Part shown: positions 46,597-54,826 of the stretch, piece by piece
Numbering within the stretch: position 1 is the stretch's first letter
How the letters are laid out: every line of letters begins with the position of its first letter
Assembly: GCA_001512915.1 (NCBI GenBank)
Contig: LFTC01000066.1
Location: 37,528 to 101,527, forward strand
Length of the DNA: 64,000 bases
Reading direction: 5' to 3'
DNA from: Clostridiales bacterium DTU083
Lineage (GTDB): Bacteria > Bacillota > Clostridia > Caldicoprobacterales > DTU083
Program-made: the position numbers and the translations under genes
Notes under the pieces: generated by a model
Database searches by the model: none
What the model saw: the letters and a program-made list of their open reading frames with translations, nothing else
Told to the model about the DNA's origin: nothing

Positions 46597-47442
46597 TTGA
46601 GTATTAACTGGTATCCTGGCCATATGGCCAAGGCAAAGCGTTTAATAAGAGAGGATTTAAAATTAGTAGATATGGTCATCGAACTGCTCGATGCCAGGAT
46701 ACCGTCCAGCAGCACTAATCCAGATTTTAGTTCTCTTTATCACAACAAAATCCGCGTAATTGTGCTAAATAAAGCAGATTATGCTGATCCTGACAAAACG
46801 AAAAAATGGCAGGACCATTATCAGAATCAAAATATGCCGGTTGTAGCAATTAATGCATTAAATAAGAAAGATATAAACAACGTAAGAAAGTTTCTTTTTT
46901 CACTGGCAGATGAAAAACGAAAGCAAATAAGAAAACAAAAAGGCATAAATAAGACTATTCGTGCAATGGTTGTGGGGATACCAAATGTTGGAAAGTCCAC
47001 TTTTATAAACAGCATTACAGGGAAATCCAAAGCAAAAACAGGAGACAGACCAGGCATTACTAAAGTTAAGCAATGGTTTAGAGTAACTCCTTATTTTGAA
47101 CTTTTGGATACCCCCGGTCTTTTATGGCCAAAGTTTGAAGAAGAGTTAATTGGTCTGCATCTTGCTTATGTTGGGTCCATCAAAGAAGAGATTATTCAAC
47201 CGGAAGAAGTGGCCTTTCGTTTTTTGGAGGAAATGTCTGAAAGCTATCCTGATCTATTAAAAACACGTTTTCAACTCAATCATATAGACAGAGAAGGACA
47301 TGAACTTTTGGCAGAAATAGCAGTAAAAAGAGGATGGTTGCAATCTGGCGGAATAGCTGATATAGAAAGAGCTGCCAAACAAGTTCTGTATGAATATCAA
47401 GCCGGCATTATTGGACGTACTACATTAGAGCTTCCTTATTAA
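46597..47442 (+). CDS. rbgA: Ribosome biogenesis GTPase RbgA (YlqF)
   Basis: 281 aa. WYPGHMAKAKRLI is the family start. Permuted GTPase motifs: NKAD (about 50), GIPNVGKST (about 127) and DTPG (about 170). The C-terminal ANTAR-like helical domain binds the 50S. The TTG at 46597 behind AAGGAAGTGA gives the canonical start; a GTG at 46588 lies inside that site. Confidence 0.95.
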   Translation: MSINWYPGHMAKAKRLIREDLKLVDMVIELLDARIPSSSTNPDFSSLYHNKIRVIVLNKADYADPDKTKKWQDHYQNQNMPVVAINALNKKDINNVRKFLFSLADEKRKQIRKQKGINKTIRAMVVGIPNVGKSTFINSITGKSKAKTGDRPGITKVKQWFRVTPYFELLDTPGLLWPKFEEELIGLHLAYVGSIKEEIIQPEEVAFRFLEEMSESYPDLLKTRFQLNHIDREGHELLAEIAVKRGWLQSGGIADIERAAKQVLYEYQAGIIGRTTLELPY

Positions 47443-47505
47443 AGAAGGAAAATCTACAAAAATATCGAACTATTCTTGAGATTAGCACGATGAGGAGGCT
47501 TTTTT

Positions 47506-48285
47506 TTGGATATACATAAATTGACCATTTCTGAAGTAAAAGATCTTCTTCAAAATACGCACATAGTATCCGAAGATTTGCTAAATGCGTTAAGGCGCGA
47601 TAATCGAAAAGGAATTCAGGTGCTGCTTAAAAAATATTATAGAGAACAGGAAATCCTTAGAAGAAAAAATGATAATGCAAAAAAATTATTACAATATGAA
47701 AAGAGAATTTGGTCTCAAGGTTATATTAATATAGGAGGAGTTGATGAAGCAGGACGGGGGCCTTTGGCAGGTCCTGTTGTTTCTGCCTGTGTTATATTAC
47801 CAAAAAATCTCATCATTGTAGAAATAGATGATTCAAAAAAGCTGTCAGCTGCTAAAAGAGAGGAACTATATAATAGAATATTTAATAATGCATATGCAAT
47901 TGGAATTGGAATAGTAGAGAATAAAAGGATAGACGAAATAAATATTTACAACGCCACTAAGGAAGCAATGATACAAGCAGTGCTTGCAAGCAAACAGCAA
48001 CCGGACTTTCTTTTGTTGGATGCCATGAATTTAAAAGAATTACCTATACCCCAATTATCCGTGATTAAAGGCGACTCGAAATCCCAGTCTGTAGCGGCAG
48101 CTTCTATCATTGCCAAAGTCACCAGAGACAGGATAATGGAGGATTTTGCCAAGTTATATCCGCAGTATGGATTTGAAAAACATAAAGGATATGGTACTAA
48201 GGAACATGTTGAAGCTATTCGTAAATATGGTACTACACCAATTCATCGCTTAAGTTTCTTGGATAAAATATTACCTACGATGTAA
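47506..48285 (+). CDS. rnhB: Ribonuclease HII
   Basis: 259 aa. It removes RNA from RNA-DNA hybrids. The core begins at about 78 with GGVDEAGRGPLAGPV (DEAGRG catalytic motif), then DDSKKLS, LLDAMNL and KGDSKSQSVAAASIIAKV. About 75 N-terminal helical residues resemble the extra domain of Firmicutes RNase HII. The TTG start follows GAGGAGG. In many Clostridia yraN lies before comM; here it is absent. Confidence 0.95.
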   Translation: MDIHKLTISEVKDLLQNTHIVSEDLLNALRRDNRKGIQVLLKKYYREQEILRRKNDNAKKLLQYEKRIWSQGYINIGGVDEAGRGPLAGPVVSACVILPKNLIIVEIDDSKKLSAAKREELYNRIFNNAYAIGIGIVENKRIDEINIYNATKEAMIQAVLASKQQPDFLLLDAMNLKELPIPQLSVIKGDSKSQSVAAASIIAKVTRDRIMEDFAKLYPQYGFEKHKGYGTKEHVEAIRKYGTTPIHRLSFLDKILPTM

Positions 48286-48298
48286 GGAGGCTTTGCTT

Positions 48299-49834
48299 GT
48301 GTTAGCTAAAATAAAAAGTGCCGGCCTCATTGGCATCAATGGTTATATTATCGATATTGAAGCAGATATTTCAAATGGCTTACCCGTGTTTGATATTGTC
48401 GGTTTAGCCGATACAGCTGTTAAGGAGTCCAGAGAACGGGTTCGTACGGCAATAAAAAACTGTGGTTTTGATTTTCCAATTAAACGAATAACAATTAACA
48501 TGGCACCAGGTGATACAAGAAAAGAAGGCTCTGCCTATGATTTGGCAATTGCCATTGGTATTATGAAAGCAACAGGGCAGGTCAGTTTTCCTGCCGGTTT
48601 TCATCCTATTATTTTAGGTGAACTTTCACTTGATGGTAGCATCCGTCCGATAAACGGAGTATTGCCTATGCTGCTATCTGCGGCGGATAAAGAAAAAGAT
48701 GTTATCCTTCCTAAAGAAAATGCCCTTGAGGCTTGTCATGTAGAAGGAATCAATGTATATGCTTTTGAGCATCTGTCGGAATTGGTTTCGGCATTAAACG
48801 GCGATACGCCAATGAGTAAGTTTAATAAAACAATTAAAAATATGAGATCTTCTTCCTGTAATTCCGTTTGTGATGATTATGCTGATGTAAAAGGGCAGGA
48901 AGCAGCGAAGAGAGCTTTGAAAATAGCCGCTGCCGGAGGACATAACCTTCTCATGATTGGCAGCCCTGGCACTGGGAAAACCATGTTAGCCAGGAGATTG
49001 CCATCTATTTTGCCTGATTTAACATATGAGGAAGCTATAGAAACTACCATGATATATAGTGCTGCAGCTCTATTGGATTCAAAAGAAGGTCTGATACAAA
49101 AAAGGCCGTTCAGGTCTCCACATCATACAATTTCAAATGTTGCCCTGGTAGGAGGCGGAAGAATACCTAAGCCTGGAGAAATCAGTCTTGCTCATAATGG
49201 TGTTCTGTATTTAGATGAACTGCCTGAATTCAGAAGAGATGTACTAGAAGTATTAAGACAGCCGCTGGAAGATGGCAAGATAACAGTTTCCCGTGCCTAT
49301 GGGTCTGTAGTATTTCCTGCAAAATTTATGCTTATTGGCAGCATGAATCCTTGTCCATGTGGATATTTTGGAGATCAAAATCATTACTGCAAATGTTCTC
49401 CTAATCAAATAATGCGATACTTAGATCGTTTATCAGGGCCGTTAATAGATCGTTTTGATATTCACCTCGAAGTAAGGCCAGTCAGCTTTGATAAGCTAAC
49501 TGGAGACTATGAAGGAGAAACATCAGCTCAAATGAAGAAGGAGGTGGATAAAGCGAGAAATATTCAGCTTGAGAGATATAAGGATAAAGAAATTTATTGT
49601 AATGCACAACTAAGCCCAAAGCAGATCAAACAATACTGTAGACTTACTAAGAGCCAGAAAAGTATTCTAAAGGACGCTTTTTCCAGTTTATCATTAAGTG
49701 CAAGAGCTTATGATCGCATCCTGAGAGTTGCTCGAACGATTGCAGATTTAGATGGAGAAGTACACATTATGGATCATCATTTGGCAGAAGCTATACAATA
49801 CCGCAGTTTGGACAGACAATATTGGAATTATTAA
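48299..49834 (+). CDS. comM: YifB/ComM family Mg chelatase-like AAA+ ATPase
   Basis: 511 aa. The N-terminal Lon-protease-like fold (FDIVGLADTAVKESRERVR) is followed by AAA+ Walker A GSPGTGKTMLARRLP (about 222) and Walker B-like LYLDELPEF, then a zinc segment with CPCGYFG...YCKCS, and the C-terminal Mg-chelatase lid. Homologous ComM is a branch-migration helicase in natural transformation. GTG at 48299 has ideal spacing to AAGGAGG; a TTG at 48293 is too close. Last housekeeping gene of the window. Confidence 0.93.
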   Translation: MLAKIKSAGLIGINGYIIDIEADISNGLPVFDIVGLADTAVKESRERVRTAIKNCGFDFPIKRITINMAPGDTRKEGSAYDLAIAIGIMKATGQVSFPAGFHPIILGELSLDGSIRPINGVLPMLLSAADKEKDVILPKENALEACHVEGINVYAFEHLSELVSALNGDTPMSKFNKTIKNMRSSSCNSVCDDYADVKGQEAAKRALKIAAAGGHNLLMIGSPGTGKTMLARRLPSILPDLTYEEAIETTMIYSAAALLDSKEGLIQKRPFRSPHHTISNVALVGGGRIPKPGEISLAHNGVLYLDELPEFRRDVLEVLRQPLEDGKITVSRAYGSVVFPAKFMLIGSMNPCPCGYFGDQNHYCKCSPNQIMRYLDRLSGPLIDRFDIHLEVRPVSFDKLTGDYEGETSAQMKKEVDKARNIQLERYKDKEIYCNAQLSPKQIKQYCRLTKSQKSILKDAFSSLSLSARAYDRILRVARTIADLDGEVHIMDHHLAEAIQYRSLDRQYWNY

Positions 49835-49862
49835 AACTAGATAAGGAGAATTGGGAAAGTAT

Positions 49863-51023
49863 ATGAAAAAAATCATCAAAAGATCTAATATCGATATTAA
49901 TCTTGCGTGCTATTTTACAATGGTATTGCTCGGTTTATACTTGGCAGGTTATCAAAATGCAGTTGACTCTATTACTAAAGAATATTCAATTTCCAGCGCG
50001 ATTATGGGGGCTATTATAGCGTTGCATTTTATTGGTTCCATAACATCGCCTGTAGTATTTGGTGAAATAAGTGATCGAAAAGGTACAAAAATAGTTACTT
50101 TAACAGCTTTTGTTTTTTTAATAATCGGCCTATTAGCAGTTAGTTTAATTAAAAACATATATATCTTAGCCTTAGGTATTTTTTTAATAGGATGCGGTTT
50201 TTCCGTTATAGAAGGGACCTTATCAACAGTATTATCAAATAACAACCCAGGTCATACTGTAAAAGTTATTAATATGTCCCAAATGTTCTTTTGCATTGGC
50301 GCTGTCTTAAGTCCCATTTTTACACTATTTATAATGAAACGTTTTGGAAGCTGGAAATATGTTTTTATTATACTAACTTTCTTATTCTTTTTTATGGCTG
50401 TTATTTTTTTTCGATTTGATCTTGATAAGTCTAGAAATAAGCAGACTAAAAATATAGAATGTGAAAATAAGATACATTCTTTTGTATTACTAAAACAGAA
50501 AAGTTTTATACTATTATGTCTGGCTATGTTTATATATGTAGGAGTTGAGGAAGGTATAGCATTTTGGATGACAACGTTTTTTGGTCATACTTATAATAGT
50601 ACACTATGGGGATCATATGCATTATCTGCCTACTGGGCTGGAATGGTTTTGGGACGTTTTTTCGCCGCATTATTGCCGGAAAAAGGCATCACATTTCTAA
50701 AAATTGGCACCATTCTGACTTGTTTCAGCATATTACTAGTTCTATTGACTGAGAATAAAGTATTAGGATTTGTTTCTTTTGCATTGGTTGGGCTGGGCTT
50801 TTCTGTCACATGGCCAATGATTGTTTCCATTACATCAGAAAAATTCCACAATTTTAGGGGAACAGCAATTGGCATAATGATGTCACTGGGAGCTCTAGGA
50901 GGAACAGTTCTTCCTTTTTTAATTGGCATATTTGATAATTTTGGTAAGATAAGAATAGCTTTTTGGGCAATGCCCTTTCTTGCCATAATCATATTAATAA
51001 GCATTCTACATACAGAAAAATAG
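49863..51023 (+). CDS. Major facilitator superfamily transporter
   Basis: 386 aa, twelve hydrophobic segments. The loop after span 2 has GEISDRKGTK, the MFS GxxxDRxGRR motif; GFSVIEGTLS and GFSVTWPMIVSI are repeated in the two halves, as in FucP-like and related sugar or drug carriers. The substrate is unknown. ATG at 49863 or a TTG at 49851 (close to AAGGAG). It starts 28 bases after comM but ends with its own strong terminator, so it probably is cotranscribed from upstream rather than with the ABC locus. Confidence 0.85.
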   Translation: MKKIIKRSNIDINLACYFTMVLLGLYLAGYQNAVDSITKEYSISSAIMGAIIALHFIGSITSPVVFGEISDRKGTKIVTLTAFVFLIIGLLAVSLIKNIYILALGIFLIGCGFSVIEGTLSTVLSNNNPGHTVKVINMSQMFFCIGAVLSPIFTLFIMKRFGSWKYVFIILTFLFFFMAVIFFRFDLDKSRNKQTKNIECENKIHSFVLLKQKSFILLCLAMFIYVGVEEGIAFWMTTFFGHTYNSTLWGSYALSAYWAGMVLGRFFAALLPEKGITFLKIGTILTCFSILLVLLTENKVLGFVSFALVGLGFSVTWPMIVSITSEKFHNFRGTAIGIMMSLGALGGTVLPFLIGIFDNFGKIRIAFWAMPFLAIIILISILHTEK

Positions 51024-51053
51024 TAATAAATTAATTATGCAATTCGCTATATA

Positions 51054-51098
51054 ACAGCTGATAGTTTAGATATAAAGATATCAATCAGCTGTTTTTTT
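51054..51098 (+). terminator. Terminator after the MFS gene
   Basis: ACAGCTGAT and ATCAGCTGT form a 9-bp stem around 21 bases, followed by a run of seven T. Confidence 0.8.
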
Positions 51099-51183
51099 AT
51101 ACTTATTTAACACTAAATAATAGAAATTATACTATCTGACTATAATATAATAAGCAAATTGCATAAAAAAATAAAAAAAAGAC

Positions 51184-51212
51184 TTGACTGTTTCTTTATA
51201 CATGTTTATAAT
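51184..51212 (+). promoter_or_regulatory. Strong sigma-A promoter of the ABC/amidohydrolase locus
   Basis: TTGACT (51184-51189), a 17-base spacer and TATAAT (51207-51212). Operator O1 starts five bases after the -10. Confidence 0.85.
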
Positions 51213-51217
51213 TAACA

Positions 51218-51235
51218 TGTAATAACGTTATTACA
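51218..51235. promoter_or_regulatory. LacI-family-type operator O1
   Basis: TGTAATAACGTTATTACA, an 18-bp perfect palindrome with the central CG typical of LacI-family sites. It covers the predicted transcription start, so binding would block initiation. Confidence 0.75.
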
Positions 51236-51489
51236 ATGAAGTTAGGAATATATTTAAGAGAAAAATCATAAAAAATGAATCAAATTATCAATAATACACA
51301 AATAATCTTTGACGATATACAATAAAAAAGAATTTAGCAATTTACTGCTTTACATACTTATTTATTCGATCTAATTAGTATGAATATATCACTACAATAA
51401 GCCATTATAAGATTTACTCACTCATAGAAATGCTCGTTGTATTATTTATAAAAACTACTAATATTTAATTACCATTCTGATTTGCTTTT
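51236..51489 (+). other. Long AT-rich leader between the two operators
   Basis: About 250 bases with no credible coding frame. A weak second promoter candidate is TTGTAT (51437), a 16-base spacer and TAATAT (51459-51464). Apart from this I see no riboswitch or strong hairpin. Confidence 0.4.
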
Positions 51490-51507
51490 TGTAATAACGT
51501 TATCACA
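51490..51507. promoter_or_regulatory. LacI-family-type operator O2
   Basis: TGTAATAACGTTATCACA matches O1 at 17 of 18 positions. It lies 272 bp downstream of O1 and 38 bases before the first gene, in the transcribed leader. Confidence 0.72.
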
Positions 51508-51544
51508 AGAAATTTTTATATAAATTAAAGAAAGAGGTGCAGAA

Positions 51545-52633
51545 ATGAAAAGAATTATTGCTGTGTTTTTAGCTATGATGATGCTGACTGCAATGATTAC
51601 CGGATGTTCTCAACCAGTGGAAACAGAGCCTTCTCCTGAGCCAGAACCAACCCAGACTACAGAAGGTTCTGAACCTGAAGAGTCTGAAACATCTGGTGAT
51701 GAAGAAGGTTCTGATGAGCCCATACTAATAGGAGTCAGCATCATGGAAATGACTGCTTATACTTGGTTTTTGGGTGCTGTAGATGGTTGCAAACAGTGGG
51801 CAGAAGAACATCCAGAAGCGAATTTTACATTTCAGTTTGAAGATTCTGCTTCTGATGTTCAAACAATGTTGAATAACATTGAAAATCTTGTTACAGCAGG
51901 AGCAAAAGGAATTATACTATTCCCAGCTGATGCATCCTCTGCAATCCCAACTATGAAGCAGTATGTTGCACAGGGTATTCCTTTTATCATTGGAGATTAT
52001 AAGCAAGAACCTGCTTCTCCGGATGATGTTGTGTGGTCAACTTTTGTAGGTCATGATATGAGGGCCCTAGGTGAAACTGCTGGTAAAGTTGCGGTAGAGT
52101 ATTTGAAAACCTTAGGCAAAGATGATCCTGTTTGCTTATTCATTTCTCGCCCAACTTCCGGCCAAGTATCAGTAGACAGATTCGAAGGATTCCGCGACAC
52201 AGTTTTAGCTGAATTCCCGAATGCTAAAATAATTGAAGAAGGCGATACTGGTGCTGGAAGCAGAGCTTCTGCGCAGGATCTGGTGGAGAATATTCTCCAA
52301 AGAGAACCGCATATTGATGTAGTTTGCGGACATAATGATGCTGCAGTAGTTGGTGCGTATAATGCTGCTGTTTCCCAAAATAGGAATGAAATGAAATTCA
52401 TCGGAATTGCGGGTGACAAGGACGTACTAACATTTATTACTGAAGGTAACGAGGCTTGGTTAGGAGAAGTTTTGCAAGATCCAGTAGTACTTGGATATCA
52501 GGCATGTGAAGCTATGTATAAAGTATTAGTATTAGGTGAAGAGCTTCCTGAAGAATATGAATTGCCTATGCCTGAAGCAATTACGCCAGATAACGTAAAA
52601 GACTATGACTGGCAGAATTGGTCATGGCTGTAA
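51545..52633 (+). CDS. Sugar-type ABC transporter substrate-binding lipoprotein (Peripla_BP_4), set 1
   Basis: 362 aa. The signal peptide ends in a lipobox MITGC (Cys-21), then an acidic Pro/Glu/Ser/Thr linker (22-58), then a ribose-binding-protein-like two-lobed domain (ILIGVSIMEMTAYTW..., AGAKGIILFPADASSA, VVCGHNDAAVVGAYNAA, GIAGDKDVLTFI). Anchored outside the membrane, it delivers ligand to the permease at 56361. AAAGAAAGAGGTG before the ATG. First gene after the operator-controlled promoter; a strong hairpin follows its stop. The ligand cannot be read from sequence. Confidence 0.93.
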   Translation: MKRIIAVFLAMMMLTAMITGCSQPVETEPSPEPEPTQTTEGSEPEESETSGDEEGSDEPILIGVSIMEMTAYTWFLGAVDGCKQWAEEHPEANFTFQFEDSASDVQTMLNNIENLVTAGAKGIILFPADASSAIPTMKQYVAQGIPFIIGDYKQEPASPDDVVWSTFVGHDMRALGETAGKVAVEYLKTLGKDDPVCLFISRPTSGQVSVDRFEGFRDTVLAEFPNAKIIEEGDTGAGSRASAQDLVENILQREPHIDVVCGHNDAAVVGAYNAAVSQNRNEMKFIGIAGDKDVLTFITEGNEAWLGEVLQDPVVLGYQACEAMYKVLVLGEELPEEYELPMPEAITPDNVKDYDWQNWSWL

Positions 52634-52644
52634 GTATTGTAGAA

Positions 52645-52681
52645 CAATTGGGAGTGGGCCCATACAAGCCCCTCCCTATTG
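52645..52681 (+). other. Hairpin after binding-protein gene 1
   Basis: CAATTGGGAGTGGGC and GCCCCTCCCTATTG pair with one mismatch and one bulge around an 8-base loop, 12 bases after the stop; no T-run follows. Confidence 0.6.
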
Positions 52682-52705
52682 AATACAAATTCAGGAGGTA
52701 TGATT

Positions 52706-54802
52706 ATGATCAATTTGTTACCTGAACCTAAAAGGATTAGAGATGATAACGGGTATACAAAATCTTTTAAAAATTTCCTTTTGCTAACAGAAAGTAATGT
52801 GGATTATTTACAAGAAATAGCAACCTTACGTCTTTGGAATCATGATGATATAAAAGTATTTACAAAAACTACTAGTAATGCCAGCAATTACATAACTATT
52901 AATATTATACCTACACTGGATGGTATTAGCACAGAGAATGATGAGCTTTTCAAGTCACAAGGATATTATATCGAAATTAAGGAAGATCAAGTCACATTAA
53001 AGTATGAGAATAATGCTGGTTATATTTATGGAATAACGAGTATAATCAGATTATTGAGAAAAGAAGATGAAATGTATAAATTGCCTCTGTGTGAAATAAT
53101 AGATTACCCGTCAGTTCCAGTAAGAGCTGTTGCTCCGACTTTTTCCTGGTATGCAGGCTATGGAAGAATAGGATTTGATTCACAATTGTGGGGATATGAT
53201 GAATGGGTCGAGTTTATAAATATTTGCGTTGATAATAAAATTAATCAGATGAACATGGTAATGTATGGCTATTGGCCATTTGAAATGGAAGAATATCCAG
53301 AAACCGTTTTCCGCAATGTTCCAGTGAAAATATGGAATCACGAAAATAGGAGATGGCTAACTATACGATTCAGCCATCCTAATATTGAGGAGAACTTTCT
53401 ACAAGATCTAATTGAATATGCACATAAATTAGAAGTAAAAATATTTGCTTACGTAGGACTTAATTCATATAATGGCGGTTACAGTATTAAGCATCCTGAA
53501 GCAAGATCAAAACCCCCCAAATCAGAAAAGTTTTTAAACGACTTTGATTCACTTTGCTTAAGCTATCCAGGAACCGTAGAATATATTGTAGAGTGCATGA
53601 AGAAAATTGCTACCTTAGGTTTCGATGGATATGCACTTGAGGAAAGCGAGGAAGGTTTCTGGTATTGTGAATGTGATGGATGTAAGAAGCGTTGGCATGC
53701 TATTTCGAACACTCCAGGAGAGGCTAAGCATAAAGCTAATATGTGGTTGCTTAATCAAATTTATGAAGAAGTAAAAAAGATTAATCCTGATATTGTGTTA
53801 GGAATTCGTGCTTTCCGTCAACCTCCTTTGGAAAAAGATCCTGAATTTTTGAGAGAATGTGCAGAAGCCATGCCTGATGATGTTGTATTATTCTGGGCGC
53901 CAGGATTATATGTCCCAGAAAGTGAATTTGAAAAATGGGTCAATATCTTTGGCAAGCATAGAATTTGGGCTAGAGACACAGAAGCAAATTCAATAACATC
54001 AACTATGGGCAGGTTATATCGTACTTTTAAGTCTAATGTAATAAGATATGAAGATGAGACTAATGAACAAGTTATAGAAACAGATATACGGCAGCATAAA
54101 GGCAGTGTGAGAATGGGAGTACACGGGATCAATGGATACGTATTTGAATGGTATGGGCTTCCTTTACATTTGTTTGCACACGGCAATTACGGTTGGGGTT
54201 CTATGATGGATGAGGAAGCATTCTATAGCAAGGCTTGTAGAATTAATTTTGGTGAAATGGGAGATAAAGTACTATATCTGCTGCGAAATATTATAACTAT
54301 TCATGAGAGTCAAATACCGTTGTATACCACTCCATTCCCATTCCAAAAGAATAAAATAACAAAAGATGATATTCCAACAATCATGACAGCCAAAGAAAAT
54401 CTGCCCCATTTATTAAAAATATGCGAGGAATTAAGGGAGTGGGCATCCAGCAATAAAGAATATAGAATTTGGTTGCCTCACTTTGACAAACTACACAATG
54501 CCATAAGACGTAATGCAGTAATTTATGATCTAGTATTAGCTGCATTGCGATATGAAGAGGAAACAGATCCTGTTAAGAAAGACGCTATTTTAGATGAAAT
54601 ACTAGAACTAAATGAGAAAGATTTTGATATCGTAAAAGAAATGTTCTTTGATATTAATCCTGTAGGTGAAACAGGTGTAAAGAGCTGCATGTATCCATAC
54701 CATGAATTAAAGAGACTAATTCATAATATAAGGAATCCAGAAAATCCTGATGATGATATTATCTGTTCTGGAATTGAAGCATTAGGCTGGCTATGGCTTT
54801 AA
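52706..54802 (+). CDS. Putative glycoside hydrolase with GH20b/GH67-like N-terminal domain
   Basis: 698 aa, no signal peptide, so cytoplasmic. Residues 1-120 look like the beta/alpha N-terminal domain seen before GH20 and GH67 barrels (YYIEI...VTLKYENNAGYIYGITSIIRLL). A TIM-barrel-like part follows (IIDYPSVPVRAV, FINICVDNKINQMNMVMYG). An acidic loop EESEEG (312-317) is directly followed by a CxCxxC set (C321, C323, C326), which recalls DUF4838-type hydrolases. The last 200 residues are helical. I cannot assign a CAZy family or prove the catalytic acids. ATG at 52706 has correct spacing to AGGAGG; earlier in-frame starts at 52700 and 52679 are poorer. Confidence 0.7.
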   Translation: MINLLPEPKRIRDDNGYTKSFKNFLLLTESNVDYLQEIATLRLWNHDDIKVFTKTTSNASNYITINIIPTLDGISTENDELFKSQGYYIEIKEDQVTLKYENNAGYIYGITSIIRLLRKEDEMYKLPLCEIIDYPSVPVRAVAPTFSWYAGYGRIGFDSQLWGYDEWVEFINICVDNKINQMNMVMYGYWPFEMEEYPETVFRNVPVKIWNHENRRWLTIRFSHPNIEENFLQDLIEYAHKLEVKIFAYVGLNSYNGGYSIKHPEARSKPPKSEKFLNDFDSLCLSYPGTVEYIVECMKKIATLGFDGYALEESEEGFWYCECDGCKKRWHAISNTPGEAKHKANMWLLNQIYEEVKKINPDIVLGIRAFRQPPLEKDPEFLRECAEAMPDDVVLFWAPGLYVPESEFEKWVNIFGKHRIWARDTEANSITSTMGRLYRTFKSNVIRYEDETNEQVIETDIRQHKGSVRMGVHGINGYVFEWYGLPLHLFAHGNYGWGSMMDEEAFYSKACRINFGEMGDKVLYLLRNIITIHESQIPLYTTPFPFQKNKITKDDIPTIMTAKENLPHLLKICEELREWASSNKEYRIWLPHFDKLHNAIRRNAVIYDLVLAALRYEEETDPVKKDAILDEILELNEKDFDIVKEMFFDINPVGETGVKSCMYPYHELKRLIHNIRNPENPDDDIICSGIEALGWLWL

Positions 54803-54826
54803 TTGAATGGAGATGGAGAAGTGAAA

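Noticed and set aside
51218-51507. CcpA cre sites instead of a dedicated LacI-type operator
   Set aside because: The 18-bp palindrome is longer and more symmetrical than the degenerate 14-16-bp cre pattern and occurs twice around one promoter. CcpA binding is not excluded, only less likely.
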